A DNA stretch of 64,000 bases from Lachnoclostridium sp. Lineage in GTDB: Bacteria; Bacillota; Clostridia; Lachnospirales; Lachnospiraceae. Where the stretch lies: contig JAMPEB010000004.1 in assembly GCA_023665475.1 (NCBI GenBank), forward strand, positions 26,874 to 90,873, read 5' to 3'. Positions 44,401 to 50,987 of this stretch are shown piece by piece (position 1 is the first letter of the stretch; every line of letters begins with the position of its first letter). The position numbers and the translations under genes are program-made. The notes under the pieces are model-generated. The model saw nothing but the letters and a program-made list of their open reading frames with translations, made no database searches and had not been told where the DNA came from.

Positions 44401-44520
44401 GGAACGGAAGCCGATGATACAATGACAGACGGATCTGATAATTTAGAACTTTATCGTATTGCAAAAGTATTTTTGCAGGCAGTTCGGGAAGAAGAGGTAG
44501 TATATGAGAATCAATTATAA
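41440..44520 (+). CDS. Large flagellin-locus protein (DUF6240-like)
   Basis: About 1026 residues, mostly predicted helical. The N-terminal 60 residues are Gln/Gly/Lys-rich and flexible (FQAGDVSETGKQYTEKPQ). Several repeats of a motif of the kind LPLTxENVEKIGQAWD, LPLTAENLKRLDELHQ and MEITPENIERVMAADRQV occur through the protein. This matches my memory of Lachnospiraceae proteins labelled DUF6240, commonly next to flagellin genes; the function is unknown, and a secreted, hook-length or chaperone role is speculative. The C-terminus ends in an acidic helix that overlaps the flagellin gene by 17 nt. The start at 41440 rather than 41428 is favoured because the upstream ATG overlaps the ribosome binding site. 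Confidence 0.75.
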   Translation: MQINFQAGDVSETGKQYTEKPQAGQHVRKSHAEKAGQSGKARRTDAYQVDFSSGAGQNLNVPGKEKGKSFSALQQEAGNIDVDVMQNYMTLMSNILSEEDYKELSEEGFHFQNIDPEQAVTIVDKIKAELARSGQVIVGYTDDLDMETLAAAMGSEALARSVADEFAQSDLPLTQENVEKIGQAWDMVSELDTPTQGTYQYMVDNGMEPEIYDFYLAESSGAQTIEQGTAQNAGGYYAEEIQGYYTRTASQNAAQSASYSGGTEVRSGQQKPDAEERGLQKQIDQVIDKAGLEGNKENRERAYWLLEKGLPLTAENLKRLDELHQVTFPVTEEVFAKAAAAAIAEGKNPIHANLAHPRNIYEQAAEVDVYYHSEELWNELGGDITARRQLEEVRLRMTAEVNMKLLKSGFSIDTAPMEQLIEALKQAEKQVAESYFPEDAQAVEKYQLYQNTNQTVRELPDMPAQILGVYSQREEAFTLAELHAEGRTLQETYQKASESYEALMTAPRKDLGDNIRKAFSNVDAIMEELGVRPVEESRRAVRILGYNSMEITPENIERVMAADRQVRDVVNKMTPASVLKMIRDGVNPLEQSFDELQEYFDSNEESYEEEAESYSRFLYGLERQKEITAQERDAYIGVYRMIHQIEKSDGAAIGAVINSQAELQFANLLSAVRSSKFKHMDVKVEDAFGLSLEVVRKGETIDSQISKAFVRDVKEILTEVSYSKEAQERYLAQELEQVREAALTDTEAAALLQRGEVTPDAGSLLAAQALLQPDNNLFAAGPFKKVPDIASEEGNAELAQTAEELLDGLSDKEAFRENYQEFVDDLRGQLEEASVNQADTSLDVRSFQMVHKQLSIAGKLSASEEYVIPMYIGERLAKVRLTMERGSGEKGGVHISVALSGEEQIEAHFTVKAARGESGGKRTLQGFLAGNTESEVTKLKRTADIFSDYISEGRENLQNVEVETLPIIRREVNAANALPKSPKGNIIGTEADDTMTDGSDNLELYRIAKVFLQAVREEEVVYENQL

Positions 44521-45637
44521 TGTATCAGCTATGTTGTCCAACAATTCATTGGCAAATAATGACAGTCGTCTGGCGGCTTCTTTGGAAAGGCTGTCCTCCG
44601 GCTTAAAAATCAATCATGCCAAGGATAATCCGGCGGGTCTTGCCATGGCAAAGCGCATGAACGCTCAGATTGTCGGTCTTTCTACCGCAAGCGAGAACGC
44701 AAACGACGGCATTTCCGTAATTGAGATTGCGGACGGAGCGCTTACGGAAGTTGCAGATATGCTTCAGAGAATGAATGAGCTTTGTGTGAAAGCTTCTACC
44801 GGAACTCTGGGGGAGGATGACAGGAAGACTATTCAGGATGAAATCACCCAATTAAAGGAAGAGATTGACAGGGTTGCCGATACTACGGAGTTTAACGGAC
44901 AGAAGCTGTTAAACGGTGAGTTTGAGCGCAAGGGATACTGTAACGAAGCGGATATCCGTGTGAGCTATTGCAGCGTTGAGCTGCCGGCAGGAAAGTATAA
45001 GATAGGAACCTTACAGAAAGATCCCCTGAGGTTTTTCCCTGCTGTGCCCACTCCTGACGGATACAATGATTTTCCCGTTAGTGATCTGGGTGATCCGGAT
45101 GATCCGGATAATCCGGGTTATCCTGCCCAAATCAAGGATGACCTTTTAACTATTACGGGTGATAACGGATTTGAAATGCAGTTGGATATGACAGATGCAG
45201 GAACCGGTGAATATACCGATGTAGAGATAGAAATTATGGATATCGGTTCCCTGCGTTTGCAGGTCGGCGCCAATGAAGGACAGGTGCTGGAGGTGTCCAT
45301 ACCGGCAATGACTGCCCGCAATATGGGAATCGAAAAATTGGATGTGTCTACGGCGGAAAGCGCAAAATATGGCATCGAGCAGGTGAAGGGAGCCATTCAA
45401 TTTGTTTCCAGAGTGCGCGGTCGTCTGGGTGCATACCAGAACCGTCTGGAATCTACCGTAAACAGTCTGGACATTACAAACGAAAACATGACTGCCGCAT
45501 ATTCCCGCATTATGGATGTGGATATGGCGGACGAGATGATACAATATACCACAAATCAGGTATTGACGCAGGCGGGAACTTCCATGCTGGCGCAGGCCAA
45601 CGAAAGACCGTCTCAGGTATTGCAGCTTTTGCAGTAA
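44504..45637 (+). CDS. Flagellin (short, with cysteine-containing central domain)
   Basis: 377 residues. The N-terminal D0/D1 region (MRINYNVSAMLSNNSLANNDSRLAASLERLSSGLKIN, given here by its flanks at residues 1-37) and the C-terminal D1/D0 region ending in MLAQANERPSQVLQLLQ are canonical, so it should polymerise. The central part (about 140-265) is unlike standard flagellin. It has two cysteines in GYCNEADIRVSYCS, a short Asp-Pro-rich repeat (DPDDPDNPGYP) and no similarity I recognise. The gene starts inside the end of the upstream gene, and fliS follows 24 nt after its stop, so production, export and chaperoning are coupled. It may be a minor or alternative filament protein. Confidence 0.93.
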   Translation: MRINYNVSAMLSNNSLANNDSRLAASLERLSSGLKINHAKDNPAGLAMAKRMNAQIVGLSTASENANDGISVIEIADGALTEVADMLQRMNELCVKASTGTLGEDDRKTIQDEITQLKEEIDRVADTTEFNGQKLLNGEFERKGYCNEADIRVSYCSVELPAGKYKIGTLQKDPLRFFPAVPTPDGYNDFPVSDLGDPDDPDNPGYPAQIKDDLLTITGDNGFEMQLDMTDAGTGEYTDVEIEIMDIGSLRLQVGANEGQVLEVSIPAMTARNMGIEKLDVSTAESAKYGIEQVKGAIQFVSRVRGRLGAYQNRLESTVNSLDITNENMTAAYSRIMDVDMADEMIQYTTNQVLTQAGTSMLAQANERPSQVLQLLQ

Positions 45638-45660
45638 ATAAGGGGATATGAGGTATCGGT

Positions 45661-46137
45661 ATGACCAAGGAATGCAAACAGCAGTTTACACTTCGTATCA
45701 GTCAGGCAAATTCCACAGAGTTGGTGGTTATTTTATATGAGATGCTCTTGGTTTATCTGGAAGAAGGCAAAGAGGCTTACGGGCAGGATAATAAGCTTGC
45801 TTTTCGGGAAGCTATACGGAAAGCAAGAGGCTGCATCAATGAATTAATGAATTCGCTGCATACGGAATATGAACCGGCTCCGGCGCTGTTGCAGTTATAT
45901 CTTTTTTGCATCAATAGACTGGCGGTTTGCGGAATCCGTAGAGAAGTGAAATGTCTTGATGAAATTAAGCATGTTATACAGCCCCTCCATGATGCTTATG
46001 CAGAAATTGCAAAGCTTAATACGGAAGGCTCCGTTATGGGAAATTCCCAGACGGTTTATGTCGGTCTGACTTATGGAAGGAATACCCTAACCGAAAACAT
46101 GACTGACCAAGGCTCGAATCGCGGAATGCTGGCATAA
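45661..46137 (+). CDS. fliS: Flagellar export chaperone FliS
   Basis: 158 residues. FliS binds the C-terminal D0 helix of flagellin in the cytoplasm and prevents early polymerisation. The helical-bundle pattern RISQANSTELVVILYEMLLVYLEEG (positions 13-37) and the following AFREAIRKARGCINELMNSL match FliS. The C-terminal 25 residues are extended compared with typical FliS of about 130 residues. It lies immediately after the flagellin gene, and its end overlaps the convergent DUF2508 gene by 51 bp. Confidence 0.9.
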   Translation: MTKECKQQFTLRISQANSTELVVILYEMLLVYLEEGKEAYGQDNKLAFREAIRKARGCINELMNSLHTEYEPAPALLQLYLFCINRLAVCGIRREVKCLDEIKHVIQPLHDAYAEIAKLNTEGSVMGNSQTVYVGLTYGRNTLTENMTDQGSNRGMLA

Positions 46138-46383
46138 GGGCTGCGCTTCCTCAGGGGCTTCCGCCGCTGCCAGGTCCGTCAGATGCTTGTATCGTTTTTG
46201 CAGAGAATTAATCTCATAAATATAACTGTCAATTAAATCGACTTCTAAGGCATTATCAAAGCCCGCATAGGCAATTTCCAAATTCCTGCGGGTTTTTTCT
46301 ATGGAATTTTGTAGATTCACAGGAGTATAATCTTCTTCCAGATATTCGGGTGTCTCGTAATTATGATGAAAAATCAGTTTCAT
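46087..46383 (-). CDS. Small DUF2508 (YaaL)-like protein
   Basis: About 98 residues. The central SIEKTRRNLEIAYAGFDN (30-47) followed by VDLIDSYIYEINSLQKRYKHL resembles the helical DUF2508 pattern, in which (D/E)LID-x-x-IY-x-(L/I)-x-x-x-x-x-RY is conserved. The function is unknown. CGGAGGG lies 4 nt before ATG 46383; a longer frame from 46446 lacks such a site. Its 3' end overlaps fliS on the opposite strand, so the two transcripts would be complementary there. Confidence 0.7.
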   Translation of the reverse strand: MKLIFHHNYETPEYLEEDYTPVNLQNSIEKTRRNLEIAYAGFDNALEVDLIDSYIYEINSLQKRYKHLTDLAAAEAPEEAQPLCQHSAIRALVSHVFG

Positions 46384-46507
46384 AATACCCTCCGTTTCTT
46401 TGTTGTTATAGTTAAGTATAATCAGCAAAAAGACAAAATATACCAATTACGGTAAAAAATGGGTTAGTCTGTTAAGAACATTATTTTTATACTGTCTGCA
46501 CCCGGTA

Positions 46508-46547
46508 CAGGGCATGGACCTCCTTCTGCAGAGGAGCCGCGCCCCTG
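46508..46547. repeat. Hairpin in the fliS/TA intergenic region
   Basis: CAGGGC (46508-46513) pairs with GCCCCTG (46541-46547, one bulge), enclosing CCTC/GAGG. There is no clear T-run, so its role is unknown. The rest of 46384-46585 shows no gene. Confidence 0.4.
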
Positions 46548-46585
46548 CCTGTTCTATTCACATTGGATGAAATTTAAAAAAGAAA

Positions 46586-46614
46586 TTGTCAGAAAACAAA
46601 GAATATGCTAGAAT
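46586..46614 (+). promoter_or_regulatory. Promoter of the toxin-like transcript
   Basis: TTGTCA (46586-46591), a 17-bp spacer and TAGAAT (46609-46614), immediately before the hydrophobic mini-ORF. Confidence 0.65.
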
Positions 46615-46707
46615 ACTAGTGAGGAACAATCGTGTTGCTTAATTCTTTTTGGAACATTTCTTATTGCGCTGCTTGCCTACATAGATAGGAACAACAAGCG
46701 AAAATAA
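46612..46707 (+). pseudogene. Decayed holin-like type I toxin ORF
   Basis: The open frame ends with LILFGTFLIALLAYIDRNNKRK and a TAA, a short hydrophobic helix with a charged tail, exactly the C-terminal form of small holin-like toxins of Firmicutes. There is no ATG, GTG or TTG in frame before the helix after the upstream stop at 46609-46611, so the start region seems lost by deletion or frameshift. The promoter, the terminator stem and the opposing RNA are still in place. Too short for routine gene calling. Confidence 0.55.
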
Positions 46708-46794
46708 ATAAGCCTACCTTGTTACTTGCCCGTACAGGTAGGCTTATTTAGCCATTTGGAGGTCAACCACTTTGTGGGCGGTTGTTTCCTCTTT
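46700..46794 (-). ncRNA. Antisense RNA of a type I toxin-antitoxin-like locus
   Basis: A minus-strand promoter at 46801-46829 would produce a short RNA. It holds a hairpin with GAGG/CCTC, AACC/GGTT and CCAC/GTGG pairing (about 46757-46790), then the 13-bp stem AATAAGCCTACCT/AGGTAGGCTTATT (46707-46719 and 46736-46748) and TATTTTCG. The stem is symmetric and can end transcripts of both strands, so the two RNAs overlap 3' to 3'. This is the arrangement of known antitoxin RNAs (RatA/SR4-like). Expression is not shown. Confidence 0.55.
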
Positions 46795-46800
46795 GTATAC

Positions 46801-46829
46801 ACTATATCATGTTTCGGTTTTTATTTCAA
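46801..46829 (-). promoter_or_regulatory. Promoter of the antisense RNA
   Basis: On the minus strand TTGAAA (46824-46829), a 17-bp spacer and TATAGT (46801-46806). Confidence 0.65.
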
Positions 46830-47090
46830 GGATAAATTACTTTTTTGAGTTTCCTGCTGGACGGTTTGGCAATGTCAGAATTATAACATGTTGGAGCTGT
46901 TTTTGCATTTTTATTATCATAGAAAAATGGGAAACTCAATAAGCTGAAATAACAAACATAGGAAAATGATATGATAGAAACATGACAAGGCAATAAGAAA
47001 TTACTTATGAATATCTTCAAAAACCGGGACATAGGATAGTGTAAAGAGTAATGAAGATTTTTGACCTGACGGACCGGAAGGAGAAGGAGC

Positions 47091-47294
47091 ATGAGAGGTG
47101 GAGAATGGCTTTTAAATCTGGCAATGAGAAGCATCCTTGGAACGATTGCCATGTATTTTGTCAATGGAGCGCTGGCATCCGTGGGTCTTGCCTTACAGGT
47201 AGGCATTAATGTATATACTGTTTTGACAACGGGAATCCTCGGAATTCCGGGACTTTTGGCACTTTATGGAATCGGATTCTACAGGCTTTTGTAG
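47091..47294 (+). CDS. bofA: BofA-like sigma-K processing regulator
   Basis: 67 residues with two hydrophobic helices. BofA sits in the outer forespore membrane and holds the SpoIVFB protease inactive, so that pro-sigma-K is processed only late in sporulation. The C-terminal block VGINVYTVLTTGILGIPGLLALYGI is the family hallmark. The N-terminus is shorter than in Bacillus BofA, as in other Clostridia. GAAGGAG lies before the ATG. It stands alone upstream of the tad operon. Confidence 0.9.
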   Translation: MRGGEWLLNLAMRSILGTIAMYFVNGALASVGLALQVGINVYTVLTTGILGIPGLLALYGIGFYRLL

Positions 47295-47330
47295 ATTTTT
47301 ACCGAAAATAAAAAATTTGAAAAATAACAC

Positions 47331-47359
47331 TTGCCAAATGGCAGGCTGACATTTATAAT
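47331..47359 (+). promoter_or_regulatory. Promoter of the tad operon with overlapping palindrome
   Basis: TTGCCA (47331-47336), a 17-bp spacer and TATAAT (47354-47359). The palindrome TGCCAAATGGCA (47332-47343) covers the -35 and is a plausible operator. The leader of about 110 nt includes a GAAGC/GCTTC hairpin. Confidence 0.7.
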
Positions 47360-47471
47360 GCAATTTACAACCTATTCATTCTTGAAAGGTTTTGCATGTT
47401 TCATGAAGCGGTTCTGCTTCGTATTTCTCACAAGATATTTTTAGTTGACAGAAGGAAAAGGAGATGATGGA

Positions 47472-47975
47472 TTGACGGCACTATGCTTATTTTTGACGGT
47501 TGCTGCGATTTTTGATTACGGGAAAGGGAAAATACCAAACCTATTGTTGATAATCATGTTTTTAACGGGAGCGTGGCAAAGTTTTGGGATGGGGGGAGCC
47601 GCCGGAGGAGGCGTTTTTCTGGCGGAGGTTGTGATGATAACGGCACTATTGTATCCGTTTTTTATGATTGGAACGGTAGGCGCCGGAGATATAAAGCTTC
47701 TGGGTATCTGCGCGGGATACTTTTCCCGGGATAAAATCTTATATTTCTTATTTTTTTCTATGCTGTGCGCAGCAATATTTTCCCTGATTAAGTTATGGAG
47801 AATGAAAAATCTAAAGGAAAGATTGCTCTATCTGGGGGAGTATCTTATGGAGGTAGCGCAGACGGGGAAATGGCGGCTGTATATAGAAAATGAGCGGGAG
47901 CGAAGGACAGCAGGCATTTGTATGTCAGGACCCGTTTTGATCAGTGCATTATTATATATGGGAGGTGTCTATTGA
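47472..47975 (+). CDS. tadV: A24 prepilin leader peptidase (TadV/CpaA), first copy
   Basis: About 167 residues, polytopic. It cuts the leader from prepilins at the cytoplasmic face. The two catalytic aspartates are in AAIFDYGKGKIPN (Asp15) and GAGDIKLLG (about Asp79, the GxGD motif). The start TTG 47472 has AAGGAG 8 nt upstream; the longer frame from 47445 would place the ribosome binding site inside the gene. Its TGA overlaps the TTG start of tadZ (47972), implying translational coupling. It heads the tad operon. Confidence 0.88.
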   Translation: MTALCLFLTVAAIFDYGKGKIPNLLLIIMFLTGAWQSFGMGGAAGGGVFLAEVVMITALLYPFFMIGTVGAGDIKLLGICAGYFSRDKILYFLFFSMLCAAIFSLIKLWRMKNLKERLLYLGEYLMEVAQTGKWRLYIENERERRTAGICMSGPVLISALLYMGGVY

Positions 47976-48961
47976 ATAACAGACTTTTTGTATTATGTGA
48001 CAGAGAAGAGGAATATGCATGTCTGATGACGGAATTTTTGAAAGGGCATAAGGAATTACCTTGGGAGATTCATACTTACACCGACAGAGAGCGGATGATG
48101 AAAGAGGAAAAAGAAGAGATTGCCCTGTTAGTGGTTGCGGAATCTGCTTATGCAGAGGAAGTACAGCATTTGCGTCCTCTTAGAATGGTTATTTTAAACG
48201 AGAGCGGGCTGAAGGGTAAAGATGATGTGAGAAATATCAATAAATATCAGCAGGCGGAAAATGTATTGCGTGAGCTTTTGGAAGTATATACGGAGATTGT
48301 AGGAGAGCAGCCCCCATGGCTGACTACCCGTTATAAAACTAAATTTGTGGGAATTTATTCTCCGGTGCGCAGATGCCTGCAAACCTCTTTCGCACTGACC
48401 TTAAGCCAGATGCTGGCGCAGGAGCATCGCACTTTGTATTTGAATTTTGAGCATTATGCGGGGATTACGGAGCTGCTTCCGAATATGCAGACAAGAGATT
48501 TGGCGGATATGCTGTATTTTTTAACGGCGGAAAGACAGAAATTTAAGCTGAGATTCCAGACCATGGTACAACAGAAGGGAAAACTGGACTATATACCGCC
48601 CATGAAGTCGGGACAAAATCTGCTGTCTGTCATGCCCGCAGAGTGGATGAGCCTGTTTCAGAAGATTGAGGAGATAGGAGAGTATGAATATGTGGTATTG
48701 GATTTGTCCGAAAGCATGCAGGGATTGTTTGATATATTGCGGATGTGTGTCCGAATATATACGCTGACAAAGGAGGACAGGATCGCGCAGAGCAAGTTGA
48801 TGCAGTATGAGCAGATATTGGCGCTTTATGAGTATGGGGATGTGTTGGAAAAGACCTGTAAATGCAGTCCGCCGACGATTAAAAGGCTGCCTGCGGAATT
48901 GGAGCAGTACACGAAGGGGGAGTTGGCGGATTATGTGCGGACTCAGTGTGAGGAGATATAG
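47972..48961 (+). CDS. tadZ: TadZ/CpaE-like localisation ATPase with degenerate P-loop
   Basis: About 329 residues. TadZ proteins are ParA/MinD-like and place the pilus machine in the cell. The N-terminal part is a receiver-like or atypical domain (RLFVLCDREEEYACLM). The ATPase part starts KFVGIYSPVRRCLQTSFALTLSQ. From family knowledge the P-loop should read like SPVGRCGKTS; here both glycines and the lysine are replaced (R, L and Q). ATP binding is therefore doubtful. Later blocks (TLYLNFEHYAG, EYEYVVLDLSES) are retained. The TTG start overlaps the previous stop and has GGGAGGTG upstream. Confidence 0.8.
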   Translation: MNNRLFVLCDREEEYACLMTEFLKGHKELPWEIHTYTDRERMMKEEKEEIALLVVAESAYAEEVQHLRPLRMVILNESGLKGKDDVRNINKYQQAENVLRELLEVYTEIVGEQPPWLTTRYKTKFVGIYSPVRRCLQTSFALTLSQMLAQEHRTLYLNFEHYAGITELLPNMQTRDLADMLYFLTAERQKFKLRFQTMVQQKGKLDYIPPMKSGQNLLSVMPAEWMSLFQKIEEIGEYEYVVLDLSESMQGLFDILRMCVRIYTLTKEDRIAQSKLMQYEQILALYEYGDVLEKTCKCSPPTIKRLPAELEQYTKGELADYVRTQCEEI

Positions 48962-48985
48962 AAAGATAGGGAGAGGAGAGGGAGT

Positions 48986-50200
48986 ATGGAATATGCGCGG
49001 TTAAAAAACGAGCTTCGCCGGAAGGTTCAGGAGAGGATGAATTACGGAAGGGATTTTTCGGATGAAGAGGTGGAAGAAACCATTGACGAAGTGCTGATGG
49101 AGCAGGAGAATCTGGAGGTTTGTCCGGTTCATGTAAGGCGGAGACTCAGAAAAGAATTATTTGATTCTCTTCGGAGACTGGATATGCTGCAAAAGTTTGT
49201 GGATGACAGTTCGGTAACGGAGATTATGATAAACGGTCCCCAGCACATTTTTATCGAGCAGAAAGGGCAGCTCAAGAAACTGGATGTAGGATTTGACTCC
49301 ATGGAAAAGCTGCAGAATGTGATTCAGCAGATTGTAGCAGGCTGTAACCGGGTGGTCAACGAAGCTTCGCCTATTGTGGACGCCAGACTGCAAAACGGCG
49401 CCAGGGTCAATATTGTCATGAACCCCATAGCGTTAAACGGTCCCATTATTACGATACGAAGGTTTCCGGATAAGCCTATCACCATGGAGCAGTTAATCGC
49501 AGGCAAATCCTTGTCTGCGGAAGCCGCACAATTTCTGGAAAAGCTGGTGCTGGCAAAATATAATATTTTTATCAGCGGCGGAACGGGCAGCGGCAAAACC
49601 ACATTTCTTAATGTTTTATCGGGATTTATTCCCCATGATGAACGGGTCATTACCATAGAAGACAGCGCGGAATTGCAGATTCAGGGCATTGAGAATCTGG
49701 TGAGACTGGAGACCCGAAACAGTAATGTAGAAGGCTGCACGGAGATTACCATACGGGATTTGATCCGTTCTTCCCTGCGTATGCGTCCTGACAGGATTAT
49801 TGTAGGCGAGGTCAGGGGAGCGGAAGCAATTGACATGATGCAATGCTTAAATACGGGTCATGACGGAAGTATGTCCACCGGTCATGCCAACAGTGCAAAG
49901 GATATTCTTTCCCGTTTGGAAAATATGGTATTGATGGGAGTGGAGCTGCCCCTTGCAGCCATCAGACAGCAGATTGCGTCAGGCATAGACATTATCGTGC
50001 ATTTGGGCAGATTACGGGACAAATCCAGACGCGTGCTGGAAATTTCAGAGATTGCGGGATATCAAGACGGCAAAATCATGATAAATCCCTTGTATCAATT
50101 TGAGGAAGGAGGGCAGGACAGTGAAGGAAAAATTGAAGGAACGCTTCAAAATAAGGGACGGCTTCTTAGAACAGAAAAGCTTGCAGCGGCGGGATTATGA
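48986..50200 (+). CDS. tadA: Pilus assembly/secretion ATPase TadA (CpaF)
   Basis: 404 residues. It is a hexameric GspE/VirB11-type ATPase powering Flp pilus polymerisation. The N-terminal domain (about 1-150) includes SSVTEIMINGPQHIFIEQKG; the ATPase domain has Walker A SGGTGSGKTTFLN, the Asp-box VITIEDSAELQI, and Walker B region RMRPDRIIVGEVRG followed by GHDGSMSTGHANSA. All key residues are present. GGAGAGG precedes the ATG. It ends inside the start of tadB (80-bp overlap in another frame). Confidence 0.95.
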   Translation: MEYARLKNELRRKVQERMNYGRDFSDEEVEETIDEVLMEQENLEVCPVHVRRRLRKELFDSLRRLDMLQKFVDDSSVTEIMINGPQHIFIEQKGQLKKLDVGFDSMEKLQNVIQQIVAGCNRVVNEASPIVDARLQNGARVNIVMNPIALNGPIITIRRFPDKPITMEQLIAGKSLSAEAAQFLEKLVLAKYNIFISGGTGSGKTTFLNVLSGFIPHDERVITIEDSAELQIQGIENLVRLETRNSNVEGCTEITIRDLIRSSLRMRPDRIIVGEVRGAEAIDMMQCLNTGHDGSMSTGHANSAKDILSRLENMVLMGVELPLAAIRQQIASGIDIIVHLGRLRDKSRRVLEISEIAGYQDGKIMINPLYQFEEGGQDSEGKIEGTLQNKGRLLRTEKLAAAGL

Positions 50201-50939
50201 ACGCTATCTCTGGAAAAGGGGAGAATTGGCCGTAACCGTTATAGAGTCGGCGGCAATCGTATGTTTTCTGTCATATTTCTTTTATCGGACTGTCTGGGCG
50301 GCGCTGCCGTTAAGTATAGTCGGAATCTTATTTTTCCGTAATATCACAAACCAAAAAAGAGATAAATGCAAGGATAACCTGAATATGCAGTTTAAAGAGT
50401 GCATTCTTTCGGTGGCGGCTTCCTTAAAAGCGGGATACGCGGTGGAAAATGCTTTTTTGGAAAGTAAAAACGATATGTGCCTGCTCTATGGGGAGGATTC
50501 CCTGATAGTTTGCGAGCTGGAAATCATGCGCAGAGGTATCGTACTGAATGCGACATTGGAAGAGCAGCTCGCGGATTTGGCAGATCGCAGCAAAAGCAAT
50601 GAAATCAGGCAGTTTGCCCAAGTATTTTCCATTGCGAAACGAAACGGGGGAAGTATGCCGGAAATCATTAAATCTTCGGCGGAACTGATTGGACAGAGGA
50701 TAGACGCCATGCAGGAAATGAAGATACTTCTCAGCGGAAGGCAGATGGAACAAAACATCATGAAGATAATGCCTTTTGCAATTCTGGCATATATCGGAAT
50801 TACCTATCCCGGATATTTTGACAATCTTTATCATAACCTGACAGGCATGGCGGTGATGACCGGGTGTCTGGCAATCTATCTGACGGCATATGCGCTGGGA
50901 GAATTTATTTTTAAAGGAATCAAAGAGGAAATGCTGTAA
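50121..50939 (+). CDS. tadB: Tad platform protein TadB
   Basis: About 272 residues. A T2SSF-type inner-membrane protein on which the ATPase acts. Two N-terminal helices (about 40-80) precede the cytoplasmic T2SSF helical region (KECILSVAASLKAGYAVENAFLES; later FAQVFSIAKRNGGSMPEII), with C-terminal helices (about 215-265). The start is GTG 50121 with GGAAGGAGG 8 nt upstream; a TTG at 50100 is less likely. It begins within tadA. Confidence 0.9.
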   Translation: MKEKLKERFKIRDGFLEQKSLQRRDYERYLWKRGELAVTVIESAAIVCFLSYFFYRTVWAALPLSIVGILFFRNITNQKRDKCKDNLNMQFKECILSVAASLKAGYAVENAFLESKNDMCLLYGEDSLIVCELEIMRRGIVLNATLEEQLADLADRSKSNEIRQFAQVFSIAKRNGGSMPEIIKSSAELIGQRIDAMQEMKILLSGRQMEQNIMKIMPFAILAYIGITYPGYFDNLYHNLTGMAVMTGCLAIYLTAYALGEFIFKGIKEEML

Positions 50940-50987
50940 TATTTTGTGATTATCCGGGAATCCATATTGCGGAAAGGAGGTGGTGAA

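Noticed and set aside
46826..47206. Minus-strand 126-codon frame across the bofA start
   Set aside because: No ribosome binding site, overlaps the clear bofA gene, and composition is not protein-like.
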